A stretch of 45,525 nt of DNA. Origin: JAGHEK01 sp044426235. Its GTDB lineage: Bacteria; Bacillota; Clostridia; Peptostreptococcales; Peptostreptococcaceae. The translations under genes and the position numbers were made by a program. Numbering within the stretch: the stretch's first letter is position 1; each line of letters starts with the position of its first letter. Below the pieces are notes generated by a model. It was not told where the DNA came from and did no database searches. It worked only from the letters and a program-made list of their open reading frames with translations. The DNA lies in assembly GCA_044426235.1 (NCBI GenBank), contig JAWXUS010000013.1, positions 1-45,525 on the forward strand, read 5' to 3'. Shown one piece after another: positions 1-8,546 of the stretch.

Positions 1-135
1 TTCGATTATTTGATCATATGCCCAGTGAGAACTAGTAAGATCTTTGTAAGATGAATTTGCACTTACTTCAAATGGCAATGTACTTAAAGCTATGCTTGTA
101 AGCATTAAACTTGTTATTAATTTTTTTTTTATCAT
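1..135 (-). CDS. SLH-domain exported surface protein, N-terminus only (partial)
   Basis: Only the first 45 codons lie in the window; the gene runs off the left edge. The translation begins MIKKKLITSLMLTSIALS, a signal peptide with a lysine-rich start and hydrophobic core, and a probable cleavage site after a VSA motif near residue 26. It is followed at once by YKDLTSSHWAYDQIIE, which matches the start of an S-layer homology (SLH) repeat (F/Y-x-D-hydrophobic, then HWA and an aliphatic pair). SLH domains anchor proteins to pyruvylated secondary cell-wall polymers. The ATG at 133-135 follows a purine-rich GGGGGGACAG ribosome site. What the rest of the protein does (S-layer subunit, amidase, adhesin or other) cannot be seen. 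Confidence 0.8.
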   Translation of the reverse strand, partial: MIKKKLITSLMLTSIALSTLPFEVSANSSYKDLTSSHWAYDQIIE

Positions 136-174
136 TCTGTCCCCCCATAAGTTGTCTATTTAATTACACGCATT

Positions 175-203
175 AGTTTAGTATAAATTGTAAATTAAGT
201 CAA
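175..203 (-). promoter_or_regulatory. Predicted sigma-A promoter of the SLH protein gene
   Basis: On the minus strand a -35 TTGACT (198-203) and a -10 TAAACT (175-180) are separated by exactly 17 bases, about 40 bases upstream of the SLH gene start. It lies in the gap after the interrupted lipoprotein gene, so the SLH gene probably has its own transcript. Confidence 0.6.
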
Positions 204-230
204 TAATTATATTTTATATATCATTTTATG

Positions 231-1436
231 TTAATCTCTAATTAAAGTATAACTATCCTCTGCAACACTATATTCAAAAATTCTACCCGTTCCGTATTCA
301 ATCAAATACCAACCACTCGTCGATATATGTGTACCCATATCAGAATACTGTTGAATTAGATATCCGTTTACCTCTTCATTATCTCGTAGACCATTATTAA
401 TATAGTTTGGCATATATCCAGTACTACTTAATATGAATTCTTCAAATATTATATTAGCATCATCTTCAGTCTGAACATTAGTAGCACTTGGCTCAAATCC
501 TTCAAAGAATGCTATATTATTTTTAACTATTACAGTATGCTTTTCTACTCCATTAGTATGGGCTCCTGAAACTACTACACTCACCTTATACTCTCCATTA
601 CTCTCACTAATTAAATCTAGCCTTGCAGCGTGTTCCCAAAACCCAGAATCATCATATTCATTTTGAAGAAATTGAGCTACTGGTAGAAAAACTGTTTCGT
701 AGTACTTAGAATCAATAAAGTCATAGTGGAAACCATCAATAATTTCATATACTTTAAAAGTTTCCTTCTCAATTAAAAGTCCATTTCCACTTAGTTCACC
801 AACTTCCACACGATAATAATTTTTTCCATCCCAGAAATTATCACGTGTACTTACTGAATAAGGGTTACCATTATAATCAAATAAATAATCTCTATTCTTT
901 TTAACTATTTCATCGATTTTAGTTAAATAATCATCTTCCTTTGGTTCTTCTTTAATTTCCTCCTCTTTTTCGTCTTCCACCACTTCATTCTTTTCAGTTG
1001 CTATATTTTCATCTTTTACTTCTTCGCTTTGCTCTTCAATTTCATTATCTTAAACTTCATTATTTTCAGTTTTATCCTCTATTTCTTCGCCACTTTCTTC
1101 ATTTAATAATTCTTCTTTTAACTTATCGATCTCATCTCTAAAACTATACTCTGTATAGTCATCATTAAGTTCGCTTAATAACTTTTTAGCTTCCTCAAAT
1201 TCACCTTTTTCATAAAACTTAACAATATTTAAATAATCCTCTATAGTCTGATTAAGTTTTATTATTTCATCATCACTACTTCCATTATCAATAGCCAAAT
1301 TAAATGATGCCAAAGCCTTATCAAATTCTTTATTTGCAAGTGCTAATTGTCCTTGTTCAATAGATTTACGTACTATATCACTACCACACCCAACAAGTAA
1401 TGTGCTTAATAGAAATACTCTTAATAATTTGTTCAT
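231..1436 (-). pseudogene. Lipoprotein with TPR-like N-terminal region, interrupted by in-frame TAA
   Basis: A single reading frame of 402 codons is split by one TAA at 1050-1052. The start at 1436 (MNKLLRVFLLSTLLVGCGS) follows an AAAGGAG site and carries a lipobox (LVGC), so the product should be a lipid-anchored surface protein. Residues about 22-100 form helical TPR-like segments. A very acidic Glu/Lys/Asn linker then runs straight across the stop in the same frame and with the same composition, followed by a roughly 220-residue aromatic-rich C-terminal domain that I do not recognise. Because frame and composition are continuous, the stop looks like a substitution (for example GAA or CAA to TAA) in an originally single gene. 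As it stands it would give a 128-residue truncated lipoprotein. The downstream part has an ATG or GTG only at about 983, without a clear ribosome site. Confidence 0.75.
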
Positions 1437-1588
1437 AATTTTCTCCTTTAAAATTAATATCAATAAACATAATTCGACAAGTTATTTAAAAAACCTTTAA
1501 TTATCCTAAATATTTAATTAATTATTTTAGAATTTTTGATAGTAATTATTAATATATTTTAAATATATGAAAGAAAGGAGGAAATTTT

Positions 1589-2791
1589 ATTTTAATTATT
1601 AACCTTGGGATTTTTGAAACATTAATACTTTCAATTATACTTTTTATAATTGGTAATGTATTAAAGAATAAACTAAAGATTTTCGATAAATTTTGTATCC
1701 CATCTCCAGTAGTTGGAGGTTTATCATTCATTTTTATATCATCAATTTTTAGATACTTAAATTTAATCGAAATAACTATGAATACATACTTAATGGATTA
1801 TTTAATTTCACTATTTTTCGTAACAATAGGTTTATCAATTAGCCTATCATTAATAAAAAGTGGTGGAGTACTTTTAATTAAATATTGGATAATTTGTGGG
1901 GTTTTAGCATTTTCACAAAATGTATTAACTGTAATTTTATCAAAACCACTAAATATTCACCCACTACTCTCTTTAATGTGTGGATCGATTTCAATGGAGG
2001 GTGGACACGGTTCATCTGCGGCATTTGGACTAACTATTGAAAATTTAGGAATTGAAAATGCGATTAGTACAGGAATTACCGCATCAACTTTTGGATTAAT
2101 ACTTGCAGGAACTCTTGGAGCAAATATTGGACTATTCTTAATTAAAAAACATAACTTAAAATCAAGTAGCCGTGTAAATATTGATAATTCATTTTCTAGC
2201 AATATGTTTTTAAGATCACATAATTTATCACTATACTTTTTACTTGAACAAATTTTACTTATACTTTTATGTGTTTCATTTGGAAATTTATTTTCCTACA
2301 TATTTATTAATTTAACAAACATAGTAATACCAACAATAACAGGTTGTATATTCGTATCTTTCTTACTTAGAAACTTTAATGATATTTTTATGATATTTAA
2401 ATTTGACTTTGATTTACTAGATTTTTTAGGAGAAATATTTCTTGGAATATTTCTTACTATGGCACTAATGAGCATAGACATTTTTAAATTATCAGACTTA
2501 TTAGTTCCAATAATAGTTTTAGTTGTTTCACAAGCAATTTTTATAATCTTTTTTGCAGTATTTTTCGCATTTAAAATACTTGGTAAAAATTACGACTCTG
2601 CAGTTATGATATCTGGAATGGTTGGACACGGACTTGGTGCTACTCCTGTTGCACTTGCAAATATGAATAGTTTATCTAAAAAATATGGACATTCAGAAAA
2701 AGCCTTTTTGATAGTTCCATTAGTTGCAGCATTCTTGCTTGACATTTTTTCAATGCCAATAATAGTATTTTTCATAAATACATTTAGCTAG
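1589..2791 (+). CDS. gltS: Sodium/glutamate symporter GltS, apparent ATT start
   Basis: Multi-pass membrane protein of the GltS (ESS) family, which imports glutamate with sodium. Family signatures include FCIPSPVVGG, FFVTIGLSISL and the paired glycine-rich re-entrant loops SMEGGHGSSAAFG and MVGHGLGATP. The first ATG in frame (1778) would remove about 63 residues, including the conserved PSPVVGG segment. The same frame stays open upstream to 1589, directly behind a perfect AAAGGAGG site (1574-1581) with 7-base spacing, and gives 400 residues, close to the roughly 401 of E. coli GltS. The codon there is ATT. No ATG, GTG or TTG exists in frame at that position. Either initiation is at ATT or an ATG was mutated. 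Expression may be weak. Confidence 0.85.
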   Translation: MLIINLGIFETLILSIILFIIGNVLKNKLKIFDKFCIPSPVVGGLSFIFISSIFRYLNLIEITMNTYLMDYLISLFFVTIGLSISLSLIKSGGVLLIKYWIICGVLAFSQNVLTVILSKPLNIHPLLSLMCGSISMEGGHGSSAAFGLTIENLGIENAISTGITASTFGLILAGTLGANIGLFLIKKHNLKSSSRVNIDNSFSSNMFLRSHNLSLYFLLEQILLILLCVSFGNLFSYIFINLTNIVIPTITGCIFVSFLLRNFNDIFMIFKFDFDLLDFLGEIFLGIFLTMALMSIDIFKLSDLLVPIIVLVVSQAIFIIFFAVFFAFKILGKNYDSAVMISGMVGHGLGATPVALANMNSLSKKYGHSEKAFLIVPLVAAFLLDIFSMPIIVFFINTFS

Positions 2792-2815
2792 AGATTTTCT
2801 CTAGTTAATTTTTTG
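2788..2815 (+). terminator. Intrinsic terminator after gltS
   Basis: A stem CTAGAGA / TCTCTAG with a short T loop overlaps the gltS stop and is followed by a T-rich run. Confidence 0.6.
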
Positions 2816-2848
2816 CAAAAAAATAAAGCCCAAAGGCTTTATCTTTAA
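2816..2848 (-). terminator. Intrinsic terminator of the flavodoxin operon
   Basis: Read on the minus strand, the stem ATAAAGCC / GGCTTTAT is followed by a run of T's, 20 bases after the flavodoxin stop codon. Confidence 0.75.
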
Positions 2849-2867
2849 CATTTAAAATTTTTAACAA

Positions 2868-3299
2868 TTATTTCTTTAATGCTTCAGCAAATTCTTTAAC
2901 CATTTCTTCTTTGTCTGATTCATAGAAATCTATCTTTAATGTTTCGGCTTTTTGTACTCCTCCACACTCAATAGCTTTATCATTTATAGCTTCTGCTCCG
3001 TGACAGAATACATCACTAAATCCGATACTATCTCCGCAACCAAATACTGCGAATTCTTTACCTTCTAATAATTCTTTGCTCATATTATCATAGTATCCAA
3101 CGAACTCATCGTTTACATCTCCGTAACCCCAAGTTGATGAACCGAATAATACTAAATCAGCACCAGTAACATCTTCATCAGTCGCATTTGATACATTTAT
3201 AACATTAACATCAAATCCATTTAATTCATCTTTTATCATTCCTGCTATTTCTTCAGTGTTCCCAGTCATTGTTGCGTAGATTATTGATACTTTTTTCAT
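2868..3299 (-). CDS. Flavodoxin (FMN electron carrier)
   Basis: 143-residue short-chain flavodoxin, a soluble FMN protein that can replace ferredoxin when iron is scarce. The phosphate-binding loop TMTGNTEE is at residues 11-18. The loop regions SSTWGYGD (about 54-61) and FGCGDS (about 90-95) supply the aromatic and glycine residues that flank the isoalloxazine ring. Length is typical for the family. The start follows an AAAGGAG site with 7-base spacing. It is the second gene of an operon with the DUF3793 gene, 13 bases downstream of it, and shares a promoter overlapped by a Fur-like box at 3918-3940. Iron-starvation induction is inferred from that site and from the known role of flavodoxins. 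Confidence 0.93.
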   Translation of the reverse strand: MKKVSIIYATMTGNTEEIAGMIKDELNGFDVNVINVSNATDEDVTGADLVLFGSSTWGYGDVNDEFVGYYDNMSKELLEGKEFAVFGCGDSIGFSDVFCHGAEAINDKAIECGGVQKAETLKIDFYESDKEEMVKEFAEALKK

Positions 3300-3312
3300 T
3301 TTAATTCTCCTT

Positions 3313-3879
3313 TTAAATTACATTTTTATTGTGTATTTTTTCAAACATAGCTCTAACTTGTTTTTTTGTAGTACAAATTTCATTATATAAGATTTCTGAT
3401 TCTTCAACATCACCATAAATATACCAACCAAGTGTTTTTTGATATGGAATATCTAAAAGTCCCATATATCCTAAAACATCTTTTAGTGAATATCCAAGGA
3501 AAATTCCTATTTCGTGTGGAAAATCATTATCAAAACTTAATTTATTCATTAAGTGATTTATATATACAAACAGATCATATTCTTTTGGATAACCAAGATT
3601 AACTAAAACTTCATTAGCATCTTTCTCCTTTAATATATAATCTAATTTTGACTTATTAATTACTAAAACTTTTAATTTGTTATTAGGTAAAACTTTTACA
3701 ACTTTAACCATTATATTTTCATCAATATCTTTTAATTTTTTATACATACACCTTGGAATATTTATTATCTCACAAGATTTTATTCCTAAAATTGTAGTAC
3801 CTATATTCTCACATAATATACAATCGTATAAAGTATTTGATGAAACTGATTTTATTAACTTTTCTACATTTTTTAACAT
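3313..3879 (-). CDS. DUF3793 family protein
   Basis: 188-residue soluble protein resembling the DUF3793 family of anaerobic Firmicutes and Fusobacteria, which has no firmly assigned biochemical function but recurs beside flavodoxin genes. Family-like features are the C-terminal block HEIGIFLGYSLKDVLGYMG and the YQKTLGWYIYG segment. I place the start at ATG 3879, because the GTG at 3888 lies inside the GAGGTG ribosome site. It is the first gene of the operon with flavodoxin and sits behind a promoter covered by a Fur-like operator. The pairing suggests a role in iron-limited redox metabolism; that part is inference. Confidence 0.75.
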   Translation of the reverse strand: MLKNVEKLIKSVSSNTLYDCILCENIGTTILGIKSCEIINIPRCMYKKLKDIDENIMVKVVKVLPNNKLKVLVINKSKLDYILKEKDANEVLVNLGYPKEYDLFVYINHLMNKLSFDNDFPHEIGIFLGYSLKDVLGYMGLLDIPYQKTLGWYIYGDVEESEILYNEICTTKKQVRAMFEKIHNKNVI

Positions 3880-3917
3880 TAATTTCACCTCGACACCTTG
3901 AAACTTATTACCATAAG

Positions 3918-3949
3918 TTAATGATAATCAATATCATATTTTTTGTCAA
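3918..3949 (-). promoter_or_regulatory. Promoter with overlapping Fur-like box for the DUF3793-flavodoxin operon
   Basis: The minus strand shows -35 TTGACA (3944-3949) and -10 TATCAT (3921-3926) with 17-base spacing. The spacer and -10 are covered by the near-palindrome ATGATAATCAATATCAT (3921-3937), close to the classical Fur consensus of repeated GATAAT hexamers. Fur bound here would block RNA polymerase, giving repression when iron is plentiful. Confidence 0.75.
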
Positions 3950-3959
3950 GACTTTTTTC

Positions 3960-3991
3960 TAAAAAATATAGAACCTATTTCTAAGTTCTAC
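3960..3991 (-). terminator. Terminator after the ABC exporter
   Basis: On the minus strand the stem AGAAC / GGTTCT closes over a short A-rich loop directly after the exporter stop codon and is followed by TATATTTTTTA. Confidence 0.5.
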
Positions 3992-5695
3992 TTATATTTT
4001 TTCATTCTGTATAATATATAATGAATAAAAATATCCTTTCTTCTTTATTAAATAATCAAAACTTCCCTTTTCAATTATACTTCCATATTTCATAACTATT
4101 ATTTCATCATACTGCTCAAGAATACTTTTAATTAGTTTGTGAGTTATAACAATCATAGTTAAGTCTTCTATTTTAACTAAATTACTTTCTAAATTATAAG
4201 CAGTTTCGTTATCAAGTGCAGAAGTTGATTCATCTAAAATTAAAATTTTTGTTTTATTAATTAAGGCCCTAGCTATTGCTATTCTTTGTTTTTCTCCACC
4301 AGATAAATTATTTCCATTCTCACCAACTAATGAATTAATTCCAAGATCTAATCTATTTATTAAATTCATAATTCCAGATTTATCGCAAGAATTTAGAACT
4401 TCTTCATCTGAATAATTTGAAAATAGTTTTATATTTTCCTTTATAGTATCATCAAACATAAATACATTTTGCATAATCATACTCATATTTTTATATAAAT
4501 CTTCACTATATATTTTTTTGATATCCTTATTATCAATTAAAATTTCACCATCATAATCATTAAAATATCTCATAATAAGCTTTATTAAAGTACTTTTTCC
4601 ACTTCCACTCTCACCAACTACAACATACTTCTTATTTTTTTCAAACTCTAAACTAACATTATCAAGTACTTTTCTTTCATCAGTATAAGAATACTCAATA
4701 TTTTTTAGTTTTATTGAATCATTAAATTCTAAAAGTTTAATATCTTCAATATCTGAAACTTTACTATTAAGTATTTCTTCTATTTTATCACCAATTAAAG
4801 AAACTGATTTAACTTGATTTATTAAATTTATACTTAATTTAATTGGACTTACTATATGTGTACTAAGTTGAATAATGATTATTGCAGTTCCAACTGTGAT
4901 ATTTCCACTATACATTAAGTACCCACCAAGAATTAAAACTCCAAGATAAATAGTACTTCCAAATGAAATTGCAAAAGCCCTAATTAAACCTTCAATAACG
5001 CCATATTTTCTTTTACTTTCTTCAACTGCACTAGACTTTTTATTAAATATTTTTAATACTTTATCACTTATATTAAAACCTTTTATAACTTCAAACCCTG
5101 TAAATAAATCTTTAGTAGTTGACATTATACTCTCTAGATTGTTTGAATAATTATTTTTTTCTAAAATAAGTTTTTTAGATATACTATTTGGTATAATAAA
5201 TCCTAAAATACCAACAATAATAATAAAAATTACTATAGTTGGACTTATAAAAAATAATACTGTTGTTGAAATAACAAATGATATTAAAGAAGAAATAATT
5301 ATAAATATATTATTTATAAAATTAATCTCAATTAAATTTAAATCATTATAAAGTATTGAAATATATTTTCCACTATTATCAAGTGAAAAATCTTTTATAT
5401 CCTTTCTAATAATTTTTGAAAATATATCACATCTCAAACTATCCATAGTTTTTTTAGTGTATTTAGTCATAATTACACTATCAATAATTTCACTTATAAA
5501 CATAAAAATTATAAGACTAAAAGTTAAAATACTAATGGCTTTAAAGTGTTGTGAATTACCACTTGAGAATGTATCAATAATAATTCCCATCATAAAATCG
5601 AATGCAAGCATCGAAAATACTACTAGTATTTTACTTATAATTCTGAGTGAAAATAGTCCTTTGTACTTAAATAAGTAGCGTAAAAGTAGCTTCAT
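3992..5695 (-). CDS. ABC exporter half-transporter (fused membrane and ATPase domains)
   Basis: 567-residue type-IV ABC half-transporter. Residues 1 to about 310 form the six-helix exporter domain; the rest is the ATPase with Walker A GESGSGKST (about residue 365), signature LSGGEKQRIAIARAL, Walker B ILILDESTSALD and switch histidine in VITHK. It should work as a homodimer unless a partner lies elsewhere. Its AGGAGG ribosome site overlaps the stop of the AraC-family gene just upstream (8-base gap), so the two are co-transcribed and probably translationally coupled. In Firmicutes, AraC regulators next to such exporters often handle peptides, drugs or siderophores; no substrate can be read from this sequence. 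Confidence 0.9.
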   Translation of the reverse strand: MKLLLRYLFKYKGLFSLRIISKILVVFSMLAFDFMMGIIIDTFSSGNSQHFKAISILTFSLIIFMFISEIIDSVIMTKYTKKTMDSLRCDIFSKIIRKDIKDFSLDNSGKYISILYNDLNLIEINFINNIFIIISSLISFVISTTVLFFISPTIVIFIIIVGILGFIIPNSISKKLILEKNNYSNNLESIMSTTKDLFTGFEVIKGFNISDKVLKIFNKKSSAVEESKRKYGVIEGLIRAFAISFGSTIYLGVLILGGYLMYSGNITVGTAIIIIQLSTHIVSPIKLSINLINQVKSVSLIGDKIEEILNSKVSDIEDIKLLEFNDSIKLKNIEYSYTDERKVLDNVSLEFEKNKKYVVVGESGSGKSTLIKLIMRYFNDYDGEILIDNKDIKKIYSEDLYKNMSMIMQNVFMFDDTIKENIKLFSNYSDEEVLNSCDKSGIMNLINRLDLGINSLVGENGNNLSGGEKQRIAIARALINKTKILILDESTSALDNETAYNLESNLVKIEDLTMIVITHKLIKSILEQYDEIIVMKYGSIIEKGSFDYLIKKKGYFYSLYIIQNEKI

Positions 5696-5703
5696 AAATC
5701 CTC

Positions 5704-6693
5704 CTATATATTTTGTTTTTTATACTCACTAATAGTTTTACCCGTCCATATATTAAATGCCCTTAAAAAAGAATTTAAATCTTGATATCCTAATAAATAA
5801 CATATATCCTCTAAAGTCATATCAGTATTTTTTAGATAATATCTTGCTAATAACTCTCTTGTGTGATTTAATTGTTTTTGAAAAGTAGTATTTTCAAGTT
5901 GTAATTTTCTTTGGAGAGTTCTTTTACTAACTCCAATTTTTGATGCAACGTATTTAGTAGTAAAATCGCTACTACCTAAAGATTCAATAAGTATATTTCT
6001 AACGCTTGAAGAAAAAGTATCTTCAACTTCAAGTTCATTTAATCTCTTTAAAAGTTCTGGTTCAAAATATTCCCACATTAAATCATTATGACTTAAAAAT
6101 GGTTTTAATAAATCTCTTTTTGAGAAAACTATCATATTTTGATTAGAAATCACAGGATTAATTCCAAAGAATTCTATATATTTTTCCGTATTCATATCAA
6201 ATTTACTAGTAATTTCTAATGGTATAATATTTTCTTTCAAAGCACTTCTAATTATACTAATTAAAAATATTATTTCTAAAATAACCATAACTTCAGGTAA
6301 TTCATTTGGATAATTATCAAGTTCTAGTTTTATACTTACCTTTTCATTTTCTTCTTCAACTACAAATGTTAGAGGACCAATTAATTTTTTATACTTTGAA
6401 ATTCTTTCTATACATTTAAGTCCATTTTCACTACAATATGATGCAAATATTGGAGGTGAAAATGTTTGTATATCGTCTAATTTACTTATATTTAAGAGGT
6501 CATCTTTATTTTTAAGTAAACTTTTTATAGTATTCATAAACTTTATATTATTTTCAATAGACATATAAATAACATCATCTTTAAATAAATCAATAGGTAA
6601 ATTTGATTTTTCAAGAACTTCATCAATCGACAATCCAACAACCTCTATCATTGAAGAATATTTTTTGTGTAAAGTAAACAATTCTTTTTTCAT
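5704..6693 (-). CDS. AraC-family transcriptional regulator
   Basis: 329-residue regulator. The C-terminal 90 or so residues hold the double helix-turn-helix: VASKIGVSKRTLQRKL as the first recognition unit, then TLEDICYLLGYQDLNSFLRA, the typical AraC second unit. The N-terminal 200 residues resemble the arabinose-binding-like sensor region of OruR/ArgR-type AraC proteins. It is the first gene of a two-gene operon with the ABC exporter and probably controls it. The start follows GAAAGG with normal spacing, preceded by an extended -10 element TGGTATTAT. A long perfect palindrome lies just upstream (6718-6757) and could be its operator or the terminator of the preceding gene. Confidence 0.88.
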   Translation of the reverse strand: MKKELFTLHKKYSSMIEVVGLSIDEVLEKSNLPIDLFKDDVIYMSIENNIKFMNTIKSLLKNKDDLLNISKLDDIQTFSPPIFASYCSENGLKCIERISKYKKLIGPLTFVVEEENEKVSIKLELDNYPNELPEVMVILEIIFLISIIRSALKENIIPLEITSKFDMNTEKYIEFFGINPVISNQNMIVFSKRDLLKPFLSHNDLMWEYFEPELLKRLNELEVEDTFSSSVRNILIESLGSSDFTTKYVASKIGVSKRTLQRKLQLENTTFQKQLNHTRELLARYYLKNTDMTLEDICYLLGYQDLNSFLRAFNIWTGKTISEYKKQNI

Positions 6694-6717
6694 ATTTTTC
6701 CTTTCTATAATACCACA

Positions 6718-6757
6718 AAATATTAAGGTATAAGAATATTCTTATACCTTAATATTT
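6718..6757. repeat. 40-bp perfect palindrome between the dehydrogenase and the AraC gene
   Basis: Two 20-base arms meet with no spacer, centred at 6737/6738. It lies 5 bases after the dehydrogenase stop and about 25 bases before the AraC start, both on the minus strand. The U-tract after it is weak (ATTTTG), so it is at best an imperfect terminator. An operator is an alternative. Confidence 0.7.
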
Positions 6758-6762
6758 CTATA

Positions 6763-7542
6763 CTATTTTTCTAATTGCATGTCGTGTATTTGTTTTAATA
6801 GCATTTTCTTTGGGGTAATTGGTAACATTTTAAACATCATCTTTTGGGATAATGTAACTCCAGTTATAACATTTAACTTTCCATCTATCATACCATTATA
6901 TCCATCTTTTGCAACATCTTTTGCACTAAATGTGTTATTAAATAGTGGAGTTTTATCCATTCCAGAAACCTTTGCAAATTCAGTTTCAGTTGCACCAGGC
7001 ATTAATGAAGTAATAGTTATATTCGTGTCTTTTAATTCCTCACTTATTGCATCACTAAAGAATGTTACGTATGATTTTGTTGCATAATATACTGCTTGAA
7101 GTGGACCTGGCATTAAAGCTGCAGTTGATGATACATTAAGTATCTTCCCACTATTTCTTTTCACAAAATCAGATAGGAAAAGTCTTGTTAATGCAGTAAG
7201 AGAAATGATATTCACCTGTATCATATTTAAATCATCCTCTAATTTTCTCTCGTGAAACTTACCTCTACCACCAAATCCAGCATTATTAATTAAGTAATCA
7301 ACTTCTAATCCTAAATGTTTAACTTCATTATATATTTCAGTTGGCGCGCTACTACTAGTTAAATCTTTACATATTATATAAACTTTAATTTTATATTTTT
7401 CTTCTAATTCAATTTTTAATTCTTCTAACTTTTGTGTACTTCTTGCAACTACAACTAAATCTCCACTTTTTTTTGCATGTAGTTTGGCTAATTCCTTACC
7501 GATACCGCTAGATGCACCAGTTATTAATGCTAATTTATTCAT
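6763..7542 (-). CDS. Short-chain dehydrogenase/reductase (SDR)
   Basis: 259-residue classical SDR with a Rossmann fold that uses NAD(P)H. The nucleotide-binding TGASSGIG is near residue 9. The structural LINNAGFGG motif is near residue 85. The catalytic triad is the Ser in NVSSTAA and Tyr/Lys in YYATKSY. A conserved LMPGATETEF follows the active site. I chose ATG 7542, which follows AAGGAG with 7-base spacing; an upstream ATG at 7569 has no ribosome site. The overall pattern fits the DltE/YqjQ-like acyl or carbonyl reductases, but substrate is unknown. The gene appears monocistronic. Confidence 0.9.
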   Translation of the reverse strand: MNKLALITGASSGIGKELAKLHAKKSGDLVVVARSTQKLEELKIELEEKYKIKVYIICKDLTSSSAPTEIYNEVKHLGLEVDYLINNAGFGGRGKFHERKLEDDLNMIQVNIISLTALTRLFLSDFVKRNSGKILNVSSTAALMPGPLQAVYYATKSYVTFFSDAISEELKDTNITITSLMPGATETEFAKVSGMDKTPLFNNTFSAKDVAKDGYNGMIDGKLNVITGVTLSQKMMFKMLPITPKKMLLKQIHDMQLEK

Positions 7543-7835
7543 ATTATTTCTCCTTAAATATTTATTCACTAAATTATATAATATTAATCAAATAAATTTA
7601 ACATCAATTTATGCCTAATTTTATACAATTCATGCCACGATCTATACTTTTATAGTTTGAAAAGTATCATTAAAATATACAACTTTATTGTAAGTATTCA
7701 AAATTTGATATAAAATAAATATAAAAAAGAAAGGATAATATCGATATAATTTATAAAGCATAATTTAGAAAATGAAATTTTAAAAATACAAAATATAAAT
7801 TATTAAATAAATAAAAATATTTAGGAGACATAAAA

Positions 7836-8519
7836 TTGAAATTTAACACAGTACTATTCGATCTAGATGAAACACTTCTAGACTTTAAAAAAACAGAAAA
7901 AGAGGCACTAAATTCATTATTTAGTATTTTAGATACAAAAAATTCAACAGAAGTATTAACTTCTACTTACAAAATAATAAACAAAAAAATATGGAGAGAA
8001 CTTGAAGAAGGAAAAATCACTCCTGATGAACTTCATTTTGAAAGATTTAATAGACTTAAAAATGAACTTGACTTAATTGAAACTAAAGAATTTCTTGCAG
8101 AAAAATACACTTACTTCTTATCTAAAGGGGCTTATGCTTTTAATAAAAGCAAAGAAATTCTTGATTACCTAAAAGACAAATATACTTTAGGTTCAATAAC
8201 TAATGGTCTTACAGTTGTTCAAAAAGAGAGACTTAGAATTTTAGGATTTGATAAATATTTCAAAAAAATAATAATATCTCAAGAAGTAGGATATTCAAAA
8301 CCGAATACTAAAATTTTTGAAATTGCATTTAAAGAATTAAACTTAACTAAAAAAGAAAGTGTATTAATGATTGGAGATAGTTTAAATTCTGATATTTTTG
8401 GAGGTAATAGTTTTGGAATAAAAACTTGCTATTGTAATTTTAATAACATAGAAAATACTTCAAACATAAAACCTACATATGAAATAAATTCTCTATTAAA
8501 ACTTAAAGAAATACTTTAA
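7836..8519 (+). CDS. HAD-family hydrolase, YjjG/YfnB-like nucleotidase
   Basis: 227-residue haloacid dehalogenase-superfamily phosphatase. The motifs are in order: DLDETLLDF (nucleophile Asp, residues 8-10), SITNG (motif II), the motif III lysine in YSKPNTKIF, and MIGDSLNSDI (motif IV). The cap is the short helical type I insert. Sequence and length fit the YjjG/YfnB (TIGR02254) group, which dephosphorylates non-canonical pyrimidine nucleotides. The start is TTG at 7836, supported by TTAGGAGA seven bases upstream and by an N-terminus that begins exactly at the family's first strand. The gene stands alone, ending in a terminator shared with the convergent TetR gene. Confidence 0.9.
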   Translation: MKFNTVLFDLDETLLDFKKTEKEALNSLFSILDTKNSTEVLTSTYKIINKKIWRELEEGKITPDELHFERFNRLKNELDLIETKEFLAEKYTYFLSKGAYAFNKSKEILDYLKDKYTLGSITNGLTVVQKERLRILGFDKYFKKIIISQEVGYSKPNTKIFEIAFKELNLTKKESVLMIGDSLNSDIFGGNSFGIKTCYCNFNNIENTSNIKPTYEINSLLKLKEIL

Positions 8520-8546
8520 AAAAGGAACCCTCTAGGGTTCCTTTTA
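8519..8546. terminator. Bidirectional terminator between HAD and TetR genes
   Basis: Perfect stem AAAAGGAACCC / GGGTTCCTTTT with a TCTA loop. It has A's on one side and T's on the other, and serves both convergent genes. Confidence 0.85.

Noticed and set aside
1549..1731. Minus-strand open frame of about 60 codons near gltS
   Set aside because: It is the shadow of the true gltS N-terminus on the plus strand, which has clear family sequence.
7543..7835. Small gene or RNA in the 290-base gap before the HAD gene
   Set aside because: AT-rich, no open frame with a ribosome site, no stable GC-containing structure and no recognisable RNA motif; only promoter-like hexamers without good spacing.
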